This document shows, piece by piece, positions 1-8,541 of a stretch of DNA of 64,000 nucleotides (its first letter is position 1; each line of letters begins with the position of its first letter). A program made the position numbers and the translations under genes. Origin of the DNA: Picochlorum sp. 'celeri' (taxonomy: Eukaryota; Chlorophyta; Trebouxiophyceae); contig JAACMV010000007.1 of NCBI GenBank assembly GCA_010909725.1, forward strand, positions 1,054,001 through 1,118,000. The letters are read 5' to 3'. The notes under the pieces are model-generated. The model searched no databases. It was not told the DNA's origin and was given only the letters and a program-made list of their open reading frames with translations.

Positions 1-34
1 GGCACTTCATGACACGATCGCTTGGTGCGTGTAG

Positions 35-1867
35 GGTAAAATTGAGAAATATAATCCAAATGAAGATACACATTTGATATTCTACGATGACGGCGAGGTC
101 GAATGGGTGAATTTGGCGACCAGTGAGTTTCGCTACCTCACTCCCCGCACAAGATCCACTGGTTGCAGCAAGGAATTCTTGAAAGCGATGGAAAACTTAC
201 GAGCAGAGCAGTATAAAACTTCTGAGGAGATTGAAAACGATTCTGGAATGAAAGGAAGTGTGAAACCCGTTGAAACTATATCACGGAGAGCCCCAGTCAA
301 GGAGGCATGTGTATCTTGGCGGTTGTCTATTCGAGGTGCGGATAAGAAGTGGTATTTGGGCCAAGTCATCTCCTATCAACGAGATTCGGACCTTCATTTG
401 GTTTTATATGACGATGGAGAGCATGAAAGACTCCACTTACCAAGCGAGCTTATAGCATGGCATTGCTTGGCAAAGGATAGGAAGACTCCAGTATTCCCAG
501 GTAAGCACAAATCTGTCGACGTTCCAGTTGGCACAAAGGCTATTGGCTGGCGCATTGCTGTCTACTGGCCAATTGAGGACGAGTTTTTCCATGGGGAAAT
601 AGTTGCATTTGATCCTGAAGAGGAAACGTATGAAGTGAACTATGATGATGGAGATGAAACTATCATCACCCTCGCTGATGACAAGGTCAAATGGCTCTTC
701 CCACCTGGAGTAAAATACGATAGAAAAGCAATATTGGAAAGGATGGAGACAAAGATGTATGACGAGTCAGACAATGATTCAGATGAAAAGTTCATCGTCA
801 ATAACAACATCTCCAGAACACAGGCAACAAAGAGGGGTGGTAAGAGAGGTCGGCCGAATACCTCTGGCATTCGGCGAAAATCTTCAGGGACAAAAGATTT
901 CATGAATAAGCGATCGATGTCAATGCATGATAGCGGCAGAAGAGATGTGAGATTTATAGTCAGTGAGAAGCAGGACTTCCCTGTTGAGCCCACCTTTGTC
1001 AGAAATATCACATCAACGCCATCATTTCCAGGTCTAGAAAAAAAGACTGATGAATCACCGTATCAGTGTGCTATTTCCGTGAAGATTTACTTGTCAGACT
1101 CATATAGGATGGGGGCTGACAAGGGAACTAACCTTGATGAAAGACGTGGCACACTGAATGATATCAACAAAATGATGAGAAGGGTACAACGAGCAGAGGA
1201 ATCGCTTATGAAAGGGATTCCAACCTATCTTCCATCCAAATTGATTGAGCCAAACAAGCAAATGAATCTGACCGGAAACAAGAGAAATAGCATTGGCAGC
1301 CCAAGGTCCAAAATGATTGTGAGGCGAAAGGTGGGCGCCTTCCAACCGATACTTGTCGATGATGACAGCGAATCGGATAATCTCAACAACTCGAGAGGAA
1401 ATTTCACACCAAAGTACTCGCGTTTCCGACGCAGCAATCCATATGTGCCATTAACAGCATCTATTCCAAAACTTCCTCCAGAGTCAAGCAGTGGCTCATC
1501 ATCTGACGAAGATGGCCTCAGCGACCTCGAAAGACAGCAGGTGTATAGGCCATTTATACAACCAGGAGGAAAAGTAAAACCACAGGCACATGAAGCGTGC
1601 ATTTTCCCAGACAGTGAAAGCATTGTCCCTCCCAAATCACCAGAGGAACCCAGAATGGTAGCGCCAGACCATGCATTGGAACCTATAGAATCCCCATTTG
1701 GAGGTCCACCAGTAGCCCCTCAGTTGTTTGGGGATGAGGCAGATCTTGGTTTATCTCCCAACCCCTTGGAGCCTTCAGAGTCCATGGGAAATCTCCTTGG
1801 CATGTCTCGAAACAGCTCTGGTGCATTATTGCTAACCCAACCCCTCCAAAACGATTTTCGATTATAA
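35..1867 (+). CDS. Tudor-like repeat chromatin protein, 3' part only
   Basis: The frame is open from an apparent splice acceptor (TGTGTAG ending at 34) to the stop at 1865-1867, so only the last exon is in the window. Three Tudor-like modules follow each other, each ending in a YDDG signature (FYDDGEVEW, LYDDGEHER, NYDDGDET). The third is preceded by RIAVYWPIEDEFFHGEI, the spacing seen in plant Tudor/PDS5C-like and MSH6-type modules that bind methylated histone tails or act as chromatin adaptors. The remaining 400 residues are basic, Ser-rich and low in complexity, with a GKRGRP AT-hook-like stretch near residue 256 and acidic patches. A nuclear chromatin role is inferred from the repeats. 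The enzymatic or scaffold N-terminus, if any, lies upstream. A TGTAA motif follows the stop at 1884-1888. Confidence 0.7.
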   Translation, partial: GKIEKYNPNEDTHLIFYDDGEVEWVNLATSEFRYLTPRTRSTGCSKEFLKAMENLRAEQYKTSEEIENDSGMKGSVKPVETISRRAPVKEACVSWRLSIRGADKKWYLGQVISYQRDSDLHLVLYDDGEHERLHLPSELIAWHCLAKDRKTPVFPGKHKSVDVPVGTKAIGWRIAVYWPIEDEFFHGEIVAFDPEEETYEVNYDDGDETIITLADDKVKWLFPPGVKYDRKAILERMETKMYDESDNDSDEKFIVNNNISRTQATKRGGKRGRPNTSGIRRKSSGTKDFMNKRSMSMHDSGRRDVRFIVSEKQDFPVEPTFVRNITSTPSFPGLEKKTDESPYQCAISVKIYLSDSYRMGADKGTNLDERRGTLNDINKMMRRVQRAEESLMKGIPTYLPSKLIEPNKQMNLTGNKRNSIGSPRSKMIVRRKVGAFQPILVDDDSESDNLNNSRGNFTPKYSRFRRSNPYVPLTASIPKLPPESSSGSSSDEDGLSDLERQQVYRPFIQPGGKVKPQAHEACIFPDSESIVPPKSPEEPRMVAPDHALEPIESPFGGPPVAPQLFGDEADLGLSPNPLEPSESMGNLLGMSRNSSGALLLTQPLQNDFRL

Positions 1868-1930
1868 TTAGAATTCGTATTCGTGTAAACAACAGCACTA
1901 GCACTCTTTGTTTACAATAGGCCAGTCAGG

Positions 1931-2721
1931 ATGGGCTTTCGCTTCAAACAGGTATGCTTGATTACTTGGCATACATCAGCTCAGTGCCATTAAGTAACAT
2001 CTTTGTATTGTATATATAGTATAAAAGCGAGCTAGAGATCGATACGGTGCGTCATTAGTAGTAATGGTATCCTCCTCAGAATGCCCCATGTGAACCACAT
2101 GGAAGAATGCGCGTCTGTCACCAAGGAATTCCCCACACCATCCGATATGTGACTCAACCATATCAAATATGCAGGTTATGAAATTGATCGATGAGGAACT
2201 CAGTGAGCCATACTCGATATTCACCTATAGATACTTTTTGAGCCAGTGGCCATTCCTCTGCCATTTGGCCATCTCAGACACAGAGGAGGCATTCGGATGC
2301 ATCATTGGGAAAATGGATCGACACAGAAATGGTCGAATGCGAGGGTATATTGGCATGCTGACGGTAAAGAAGGAATATAGGCATCTTGGAGTAGGTATGT
2401 CCCAATACTGCTGTACATGTCCCATGATGATGATGATGCACATATATGTATATATATACAGGGAGTACATTAGTCAAAGAATGTATAGCAGAAATGATCA
2501 AACGAGGCTGCGAAGAAATAGTACTAGAGGCCGAGGCCACAAATATGGGGGCCCTCAGGCTTTACCAGAACCTAGGCTTCATTCGAGACAAACGCCTTCG
2601 GCGGTATTACTTGAACGGAAACGATGCATATCGGCTCAAACTACTCATACCACCATCAACGCACGTTGACAGCCCGAGAGTAGACGATGTGACCAATAGA
2701 TTGGCAGGCATGATGACATGA
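1931..2721 (+). CDS. NAA30: N-alpha-acetyltransferase 30 (NatC catalytic subunit)
   Basis: Catalytic subunit of NatC, which acetylates the N-termini of proteins beginning Met-Leu, Met-Ile, Met-Phe and similar. Proposed exons are 1931-1951, 2175-2394 and 2462-2721, giving 166 aa. The phase-0 first intron (GTATGC...TGCAG) and the second intron (GTATGT...ATACAG, 67 nt) restore one GNAT fold. Family hallmarks are LSEPYSIFTYRYF near the start, the acetyl-CoA loop in YRHLGVGSTLV (the R/Q-x-x-G-x-G/A motif, split by intron 2), LEAEATNMGALRLYQNLGF and the terminal RRYYLNGNDAYRLKL, which is nearly diagnostic of Mak3/NAA30. Intron 2 holds a TGATGA/TATATA microsatellite. The seven-residue first exon is inferred from the splice signals. 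The N-terminus is shorter than that of the yeast protein. Confidence 0.88.
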
Positions 2722-2748
2722 TGATGATGATGACTCAGTCAACCATCC

Positions 2749-3282
2749 TCATGACTGCTTCTCTGGTTGCGTTAGCATCCATGCTGCAAAACATGCTGGT
2801 GGAAATGCAATTATTGATACTGCTATGAATCCATTTGGATGAAAAGGAAGTGAGATGATGAGCGATCCATACTTGATGACAGCTCCTCCTACATGCCAAC
2901 CAGGAAGATTATTATTGGAATGCATCACCATGGCATACTATAAGAAGCAGCACCTATCATATCGTACCTAGGACTGACACAGTAAATAGCTTTGCGAGAT
3001 ATGGAAGAGTATCGTCGACCTCCGAGGCATCTCGTTGAGGGACATTATCGCCTTGTTCTTCTTCTCCCAGAGCTGCAGGCTTTGTTTGGTATGACTTGAA
3101 TCTGGGCCTCTGTCCTGCATCATCAGAGATGCACATGCTTTTCATAAAAACATACAATCAGATTATGTAATACTATAGATAAAGAGAGTACCTGGTCTGT
3201 TCAAACGTTGGTTGATTGGACCGCTCCAACATCTTCCAACCGGATATTGCCTCCTTACTATACTACAGCAATGCAACTGCAT
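2749..3282 (-). CDS. Small single- or double-pass membrane protein of unknown function
   Basis: Three frames on the minus strand join with consistent phase: exons 3192-3282, 2968-3114 and 2749-2888, with introns of 77 and 79 nt (GTACTC...TGCAG and GTACGA...TGTAG). The product is 125 aa. The N-terminus is basic and poor in acidic residues (MQLHCCSIVRRQYPVGR), as in a plastid or mitochondrial targeting peptide. A short acidic linker (EEEQGD, SEVDD) follows, then a hydrophobic C-terminal half with LAKLFTVSVLGGAVIKYGSL and a second helix ending in ACFAAWML. I do not recognise the family; the shape fits a small organellar membrane protein. The join falls inside a Gly codon and creates a smooth helix, which supports the model. 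It ends 27 bp from the NAA30 stop, tail to tail. Confidence 0.55.
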
Positions 3283-3388
3283 TCTCTTCTATGTATTACA
3301 GAGACAAAAAAATATCAAAAAAATACCACAATCATCCACAGTCGAGGCGACTTGTTAACAATGTTTGAAATCCCCAAGATGATTAGGG

Positions 3389-3417
3389 ATGCTCACTGAG
3401 GATTCCTCAGTGAGCAT
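3389..3417. repeat. Perfect 14-bp inverted repeat over the ARD stop codon
   Basis: ATGCTCACTGAGGA at 3389-3402 is followed after one base by its exact reverse complement at 3404-3417. The stop codon of the acireductone dioxygenase gene (minus strand, 3407-3409) lies inside the stem, so the mRNA would fold a 14-bp hairpin at its stop codon. Confidence 0.9.
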
Positions 3418-4085
3418 TGACATACTTGATGCGGGATGGATGCTGATCAATCTCTGATGTGCGATTATACGGTGTCCAGACAGGCTCACCAACAAACAGC
3501 CTGAGAGCTTTGATGTAGTTGCCTTGATCCAATGTAAATCTGTGATAAATCCCTTCTGGCAGGACAATCAAATCTCCTGCTTTGCACGATATTCTAATCC
3601 ATTGATCATCCCCATCTCGTACATCAAAATATCCACTTCCATCTAATACGTATCGAATCTCTTCATCGGTATGGATGTGTTCCTCATAAAAGGCCTTGAT
3701 CTTTTCATCATATCCTGGGAGGGTATCTGGTGAGATATCGACAGTATCCTCGTACGAGTATCCTCTCACTTTGCGGATAGCCTTGAGTTTAGGATCTTCT
3801 GGGTACGATGAAGGGTCCATGCTCCAGTACAAGACGCCCAAAGACTGCAAGGTTTCTAAAGAGCAAGGTTTGTTTGGAGACTGCTTGTGTTCCAACCTTT
3901 GGTCTGTGGATATATCGTCATCCATATACCATGCTTCAATAGAAGCAGTTGATGGGTTTTCAGGCTGCAAATATTCCATGCATGGCGTTGGAAATGACTG
4001 TTGTGTTTTTGTTCCATCAATCTCATACAACGCATACCTGTGCCAATGCGGCTTCCTGCTCGGTTATCTGCATAGAATCGGTCAT
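3407..4085 (-). CDS. ADI1: Acireductone dioxygenase (methionine salvage)
   Basis: Cupin-fold Fe/Ni dioxygenase of the methionine salvage cycle. It oxidises 1,2-dihydroxy-3-keto-5-methylthiopentene to the 2-keto acid precursor of methionine plus formate. The metal ligands are visible in HIHTDEE (two His and a Glu) and in the later EGIYHRFTL His. The family N-terminus appears as [11 protein letters not shown] 16-codon first exon (4038-4085, [16 protein letters not shown]) joins in phase 0 across a 73-nt intron (3965-4037, GTATGC...TTGCAG) to exon 2 (3407-3964). The product is 201 aa, close to the family norm of about 180-200. Reading straight through the intron would give an unrelated N-terminus. 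It is divergent from the deacetylase gene across 0.5 kb. Confidence 0.92.
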
Positions 4086-4629
4086 TGTCGTTGTTTATTT
4101 TTCTGAATCAACAGATATGCATGGATGTGGCTGGCTCGTCACGAGGACTGGTTCGTTACCGTTGTTTTCTTTTTAAGGAACTTGGGTCTGCTGACGTGGA
4201 AGACTGGGTTCTTCTTGTGTCTCGTTCCCTGGCGTATCTGTTGGATCGAGATCGAGATTCACGAGGAGTACGCAACAACAGCGTATCGCGTTGTTGTGTC
4301 CAAGGGCGTTCGGTGGGTCGTGGGCCGTTCAGATCAGAGAATGATGGCACGGCAGTACTGCCAGATGGCTCGTCCCCCCATCTGGATCTACTTGCCCCTC
4401 TGTCCGATCTGGAGGCGATGATGCATTCAAATGTCTTGGGCTTTCTCTGGATTCCAGCAGATCTAAATATCATAAAATACCATATAGAAGATATTGCGCT
4501 ATTACGAATCGCATAGTAACGCCACAAGTTTGTGTAACGTGGGTCTGAACTGTCTTCCTGACAACCGCCGCGGACTCGAGTTAAAGTGTGAAACGATCTG
4601 ACACTGCATTGCTGGATCTGCTTTGCAAG
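4086..4629. other. Divergent intergenic region, 544 bp
   Basis: Separates the starts of acireductone dioxygenase (minus) and the polysaccharide deacetylase (plus), so it should hold both promoters. Open frames on both strands cross it but show no domain, no plausible splice partner and unlike composition; I regard them as chance. Confidence 0.6.
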
Positions 4630-5613
4630 ATGCATTCTTTGCTTGTTGTTGTTGTACTTGTTAGCGTTGCTGCCTTTGGTGGAGTAGCACGAGCGTTTCC
4701 AGTCTCGTGGAAGGCGCCTGGTAACTTGAGGACAGGGGATGTGCCCCAGTTCATCTTGTTCACTCACGATGATAACACTGACTCTCGATCCTCTGGCTTC
4801 GTGACGGATGTGACAAAGAACTTTAAGAATCCTAACGGATGCCAAATTAATGCGGCATTTTACACGACGGAGCGATACAGTGACTGTAAGACTGTGAAGA
4901 AGATGTATAGTGAAGGGCACGAGATTGGAGGTCATTCTGTGACGCATAGGAACCTGAAGAAACTTTCAGAGTCTGAGAAGAAGAGGGAAGTGTCTCAAGT
5001 GAGGGATTGGTTGATTAATACCTGCGGTATTCCAGCAAAAGATGTGAGGGGATGGCGATCGCCATACTTGTCTGATGACAAGAATGTGAGAAACTACCTT
5101 GAGCAAGCTGGATATGAGTACGACACATCTCTTCCTGAGTACTTTAATTCAAATACTTCTCCAAAACCTGGAAGAAGACTCTGGCCATATTCATTGAAGA
5201 ATGGAATCAAGCAGACTGATTCATGCAGATATTTTGGTTCCAATCTGAACAAGTGTGACAAGAATGAGAAGCACAATTTGATTGAAATTCCAATGTGGAT
5301 GTACCAAAAGTCTCCTAATAGACCAGCGACTAAAAATCTGATGGATCCACCAAATGCATACCAAGTTTTGAAGGCAGAGTTTAGAAGAAATTACAAGGCT
5401 CATCGTACACCAATGGGAATTTGGACACATTCAACGTCGACAAATTTCCTTAACAAGGCAAACAATCGCGCAGAGATTAAAAAGTTCTTATCATATGCAT
5501 TGAAGAAAAAGAAAACATGGGTGGTGACGCCTAGTCAGTTGTTGGATTGGATGGCAAACCCAGTACCTGTCAGTCAAATGCCCCAATTCATGTCAAAATA
5601 CAAATGCAGCTAA
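4630..5613 (+). CDS. Secreted polysaccharide (chitin-type) deacetylase, CE4 family
   Basis: NodB-homology carbohydrate esterase that removes acetyl groups from N- or O-acetylated glycans. The second Met (4630) is preferred because it starts a clean signal peptide, MHSLLVVVVLVSVAAFGGVARA, cleaved before FPVSW. An in-frame ATG at 4588 would bury it. CE4 motifs are present: THDDN (motif 1, catalytic base and metal Asp), GGHSVTHRN (motif 2, HxxxH metal pair) and RSPYL (motif 3). Motif 1 has THDD rather than the usual TFDD, as in many eukaryotic chitin-deacetylase-like proteins. The mature protein has eight or so cysteines, suggesting disulphides and an extracellular or wall location. There is no carbohydrate-binding module or anchor. 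The substrate cannot be told; a wall glycan is likely. Confidence 0.87.
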   Translation: MHSLLVVVVLVSVAAFGGVARAFPVSWKAPGNLRTGDVPQFILFTHDDNTDSRSSGFVTDVTKNFKNPNGCQINAAFYTTERYSDCKTVKKMYSEGHEIGGHSVTHRNLKKLSESEKKREVSQVRDWLINTCGIPAKDVRGWRSPYLSDDKNVRNYLEQAGYEYDTSLPEYFNSNTSPKPGRRLWPYSLKNGIKQTDSCRYFGSNLNKCDKNEKHNLIEIPMWMYQKSPNRPATKNLMDPPNAYQVLKAEFRRNYKAHRTPMGIWTHSTSTNFLNKANNRAEIKKFLSYALKKKKTWVVTPSQLLDWMANPVPVSQMPQFMSKYKCS

Positions 5614-5689
5614 ACAAGAAAATTTTGCTTCTGAAAATTTACAAAATACGTCGTTATTTATGTTTCATGAGAATCGTTTAAAAATCTAT

Positions 5690-8008
5690 CTATTCTCCAG
5701 TTGTCATCTGATCATCCCGCGATTGGACTGCAAGCTCTTTCTCAGCATTGTCATCGCTGCCATCTTCATCATTGCTGCCAATTGCATTTTTTAATACGCC
5801 ACTAATATTCGCGAAAATGCCACCAGCTTCATCGTCATCCCCACTTTCCCTTTCAAAATACCCTGCTCTATCTTTGAAGGTATAGATGTCTTGCATGCTA
5901 GAAGATCCTTCCCCTTTGGCAGAGGATTTATGCGACTCGCTGGCTTCCCCAGCTAGTAAGCCTGCTAGTTCATGGCTTCGCTGCTCCATATCACCTCGCA
6001 TTGCCTGAGTCACGGGTAAAATCAAATTTGGATCCCAACCCAAGCCAAGAGACAACCTTGCGCCCAAAGAGAGACCAGCCTCAGCTTCAGACAGGATGAC
6101 TTCATCTGCTCCAGCAGCTTCCAATTCTGATGCATGTTTGAGATCTATCGCTCTAGCCATGATTGGAACATCAGGGAAGGCACTGCGCAACGACGCTACT
6201 GCTGATACCGATCTTTGTCGTGCTGCATAGCACACGGCAATGCTCTTTGGTGTCTCGATGCCTGCTGCGTGGAGCACCTTGGGACGAGTAGCATCTCCAT
6301 ACAGAACATTGAAACCTGCCTCTTGTGCAGCAATCACGCGGGGAACCGTCAAGTCGAATGCAACATAAGACGTGTCAAGAAGCTCAAATATATTGGCTAC
6401 TGCCTGGCCGACGTCGCCAAAACCACAGACCAGAACTGGATCTTCAATGTTAAATCCCTCAGTCCCTTTAGACACATCATCTGCTTGGCTCTCAACAAAT
6501 TTAGCCACAAAACTTCCAGCTTCTGAAAGTAGTGGTGTCACAGCCATGGATAAAACAACAACAATAATGAGCAGCTTGTTCAACTCTTCGGGTAACACTT
6601 TCAACTGAGACGCTAATGCGAGTAACACAAATGCAAATTCCCCACCCTGAGACAAAATGAATCCAGTCTTCACAGAATCTGACCGAGACAAGCCTACCGA
6701 AGGTCCCACCGCAGTAATTAAAGTAGCTTTAAGTGCTATAAGTCCAGCAAAGAGACTAAGCACTGTCGGCCACTCACGAATCAAGAGCGCCAAATCCAGT
6801 GATGCACCTGTTGTCACAAAAAACAGGCCCAACAGCAAACCTCTAAATGGCTGAATATCAGCTTCAACTTGAGCTTTGAAATTCGTCTCAGAAAGCAATA
6901 CACCTGATACGAAAGCTCCCAACGTATCCGAAAAACCAAGTTTCTGCGTGAGTAGTGATGCACCAGTTACTGACAATAAACTCAATGAAATAAAAACTTC
7001 GTCTGATTTTGACGCAGCAGCCACCTCAAATACCCTCCTCAAAAATGTCCGGCCACCAAGTAATACCAATCCTATTCCACCAAAGGTTTTCAAAATTGTA
7101 GGAGCCAACTGAGAAATAAGCTGACCATTTGATGCTATATCAGAAATGTCAGCCCCACCCTGCCCCTCAATCAAAGGGAGCAGAACAAGAAATGGAATCG
7201 TTGCAATATCCTGAAACAAGAGAATTCCGAGTGTTGCTTGTCCAGAATTGGAACCAAGCTCGTTCTTCTCCTTCAGCAGTTGCAGTACAAATGCTGAGGA
7301 GGAAAGAGACAGGGCCACAGCAATAACAACTGCCTCATCCACAGTCTTCAATTCTGCCAAGGAGGGAGGCGCATGCATCACCTTCTCCAACAATGTAGAC
7401 ATGATTCCATGTCCAGGAGGCAGTGAAACCGCAAGGAACGCAGCCGTCGTCAACAGCATCTGCAATGACCCTAATCCAAAGGCATACTTTGCCAATCTCT
7501 TGAGTTTATCAATCGACAATTCCAGTCCCATCTCAAACAATAGAAACAAAACTCCCAACTCTGACAATTTTTCAATCTCAGATACATCTCTAAATAATCC
7601 CAACTGTCCCATAACGACCCCAGCAAACAAATATCCCAGCACAGGACTCTGATTTGCCGACTTGAAAATCGGAACAACCAAGACTGTGGCACCCAAAAAC
7701 AATAAAAAATCAGAACCCAGCGCCACGAGAGCATCTGGAGACGCATGTGGAACCCATGTAGCTTGTTTTATATCATATCCTCTGCTATTTCTACGATAAT
7801 GCCCTGCCAGCCTCGAGTGCCGAGTCGTCACAAAGGAATGGGTAACACCACCAACAGCAGCAGTTGAGCACCGACGGGTCTGACGATATGCTTCGCCAAC
7901 TACAGGACAGCCAACCAATCTCTGCCCCACATGACCGGTGCTACAGCCATGGCATGCCCTCCCGTGAGAAGACATGCGCAGACTCACTCCACATCCCGTC
8001 CCGAACAT
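5690..8008 (-). CDS. Plastid-type K+/H+ antiporter, KEA family (CPA2 with KTN domain)
   Basis: Cation/proton antiporter of the Kef/KEA group, 772 aa. Residues 1-90 are basic and Ser/Gly/Cys-rich with no helices, consistent with a chloroplast transit peptide. About twelve membrane segments follow (roughly 90-510), including PVLGYLFAGVVMGQLGL, LLFEMGLELS and GQATLGILLFQDIATIPFL, the last of which holds the QD exchange motif of KEA proteins. A Rossmann RCK/KTN domain begins near DPVLVCGFGDVGQA and runs to about residue 650. The tail is acidic and probably stromal or cytosolic. Plant KEA1/2 act in the inner envelope and KEA3 in the thylakoid, where it speeds relaxation of non-photochemical quenching. 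The length and the lack of the long KEA1/2 N-terminal domain favour a KEA3-like assignment. PsbS, the quenching sensor, lies 5 kb away. Confidence 0.88.
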   Translation of the reverse strand: MFGTGCGVSLRMSSHGRACHGCSTGHVGQRLVGCPVVGEAYRQTRRCSTAAVGGVTHSFVTTRHSRLAGHYRRNSRGYDIKQATWVPHASPDALVALGSDFLLFLGATVLVVPIFKSANQSPVLGYLFAGVVMGQLGLFRDVSEIEKLSELGVLFLLFEMGLELSIDKLKRLAKYAFGLGSLQMLLTTAAFLAVSLPPGHGIMSTLLEKVMHAPPSLAELKTVDEAVVIAVALSLSSSAFVLQLLKEKNELGSNSGQATLGILLFQDIATIPFLVLLPLIEGQGGADISDIASNGQLISQLAPTILKTFGGIGLVLLGGRTFLRRVFEVAAASKSDEVFISLSLLSVTGASLLTQKLGFSDTLGAFVSGVLLSETNFKAQVEADIQPFRGLLLGLFFVTTGASLDLALLIREWPTVLSLFAGLIALKATLITAVGPSVGLSRSDSVKTGFILSQGGEFAFVLLALASQLKVLPEELNKLLIIVVVLSMAVTPLLSEAGSFVAKFVESQADDVSKGTEGFNIEDPVLVCGFGDVGQAVANIFELLDTSYVAFDLTVPRVIAAQEAGFNVLYGDATRPKVLHAAGIETPKSIAVCYAARQRSVSAVASLRSAFPDVPIMARAIDLKHASELEAAGADEVILSEAEAGLSLGARLSLGLGWDPNLILPVTQAMRGDMEQRSHELAGLLAGEASESHKSSAKGEGSSSMQDIYTFKDRAGYFERESGDDDEAGGIFANISGVLKNAIGSNDEDGSDDNAEKELAVQSRDDQMTTGE

Positions 8009-8541
8009 CCTCTCACTGTTGCTCCTTCCTCACTTCTGTCGCGTCAAAATTGGTTCAATCCTTGGAATATTGCCATACAAGAGTCAAGATTGATTCATTG
8101 TCGCTCTCTGTAAAGTACTCCGCGTGTGGCTATGTTATCGATATCCGCAGGTTTCAAAGAATTAACGAGTATTTCAGATGGCATACATCTGTATGCGCAT
8201 GGTAATATATTTTTAGGCCTACAAGAAGGTTTTCTGTCGCATTTAGAGGGGACATTGTCGCGTTTTGGCGAGGTTGTTCTTAATATAGATATTAAGCAAT
8301 ATTCCCTTGCTGAAACCAAATATCTGGATTACGCTACTCGCCATCATGTCGGTATCCCGAGGAATTGCGCATTTTGATATTGCGTAATATCTTCGGTTTT
8401 ACAAGTATGTTTTGGAATTGCGAATAGTAGAGAAGGAATTGCTCGGCGAGCCATGGCAGGAGCACGCGTGCTTTTGTAACTACTTCTTGTTCTGATACTC
8501 ATACCCTTGGTATTCAACGTTTTTATTTATTTCCGTCATCC
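8009..8541. other. Divergent intergenic region, 533 bp
   Basis: Lies between the starts of the KEA antiporter and the MCTP-like gene. It has open frames but no protein-like features. It presumably contains both promoters; I see no clear element. Confidence 0.5.

Noticed and set aside
4156..4947. 263-codon open frame on the minus strand across the deacetylase 5' end
   Set aside because: It overlaps the signal peptide and conserved CE4 sequence on the other strand, has Arg/Ser-rich chance-like composition and no domain.
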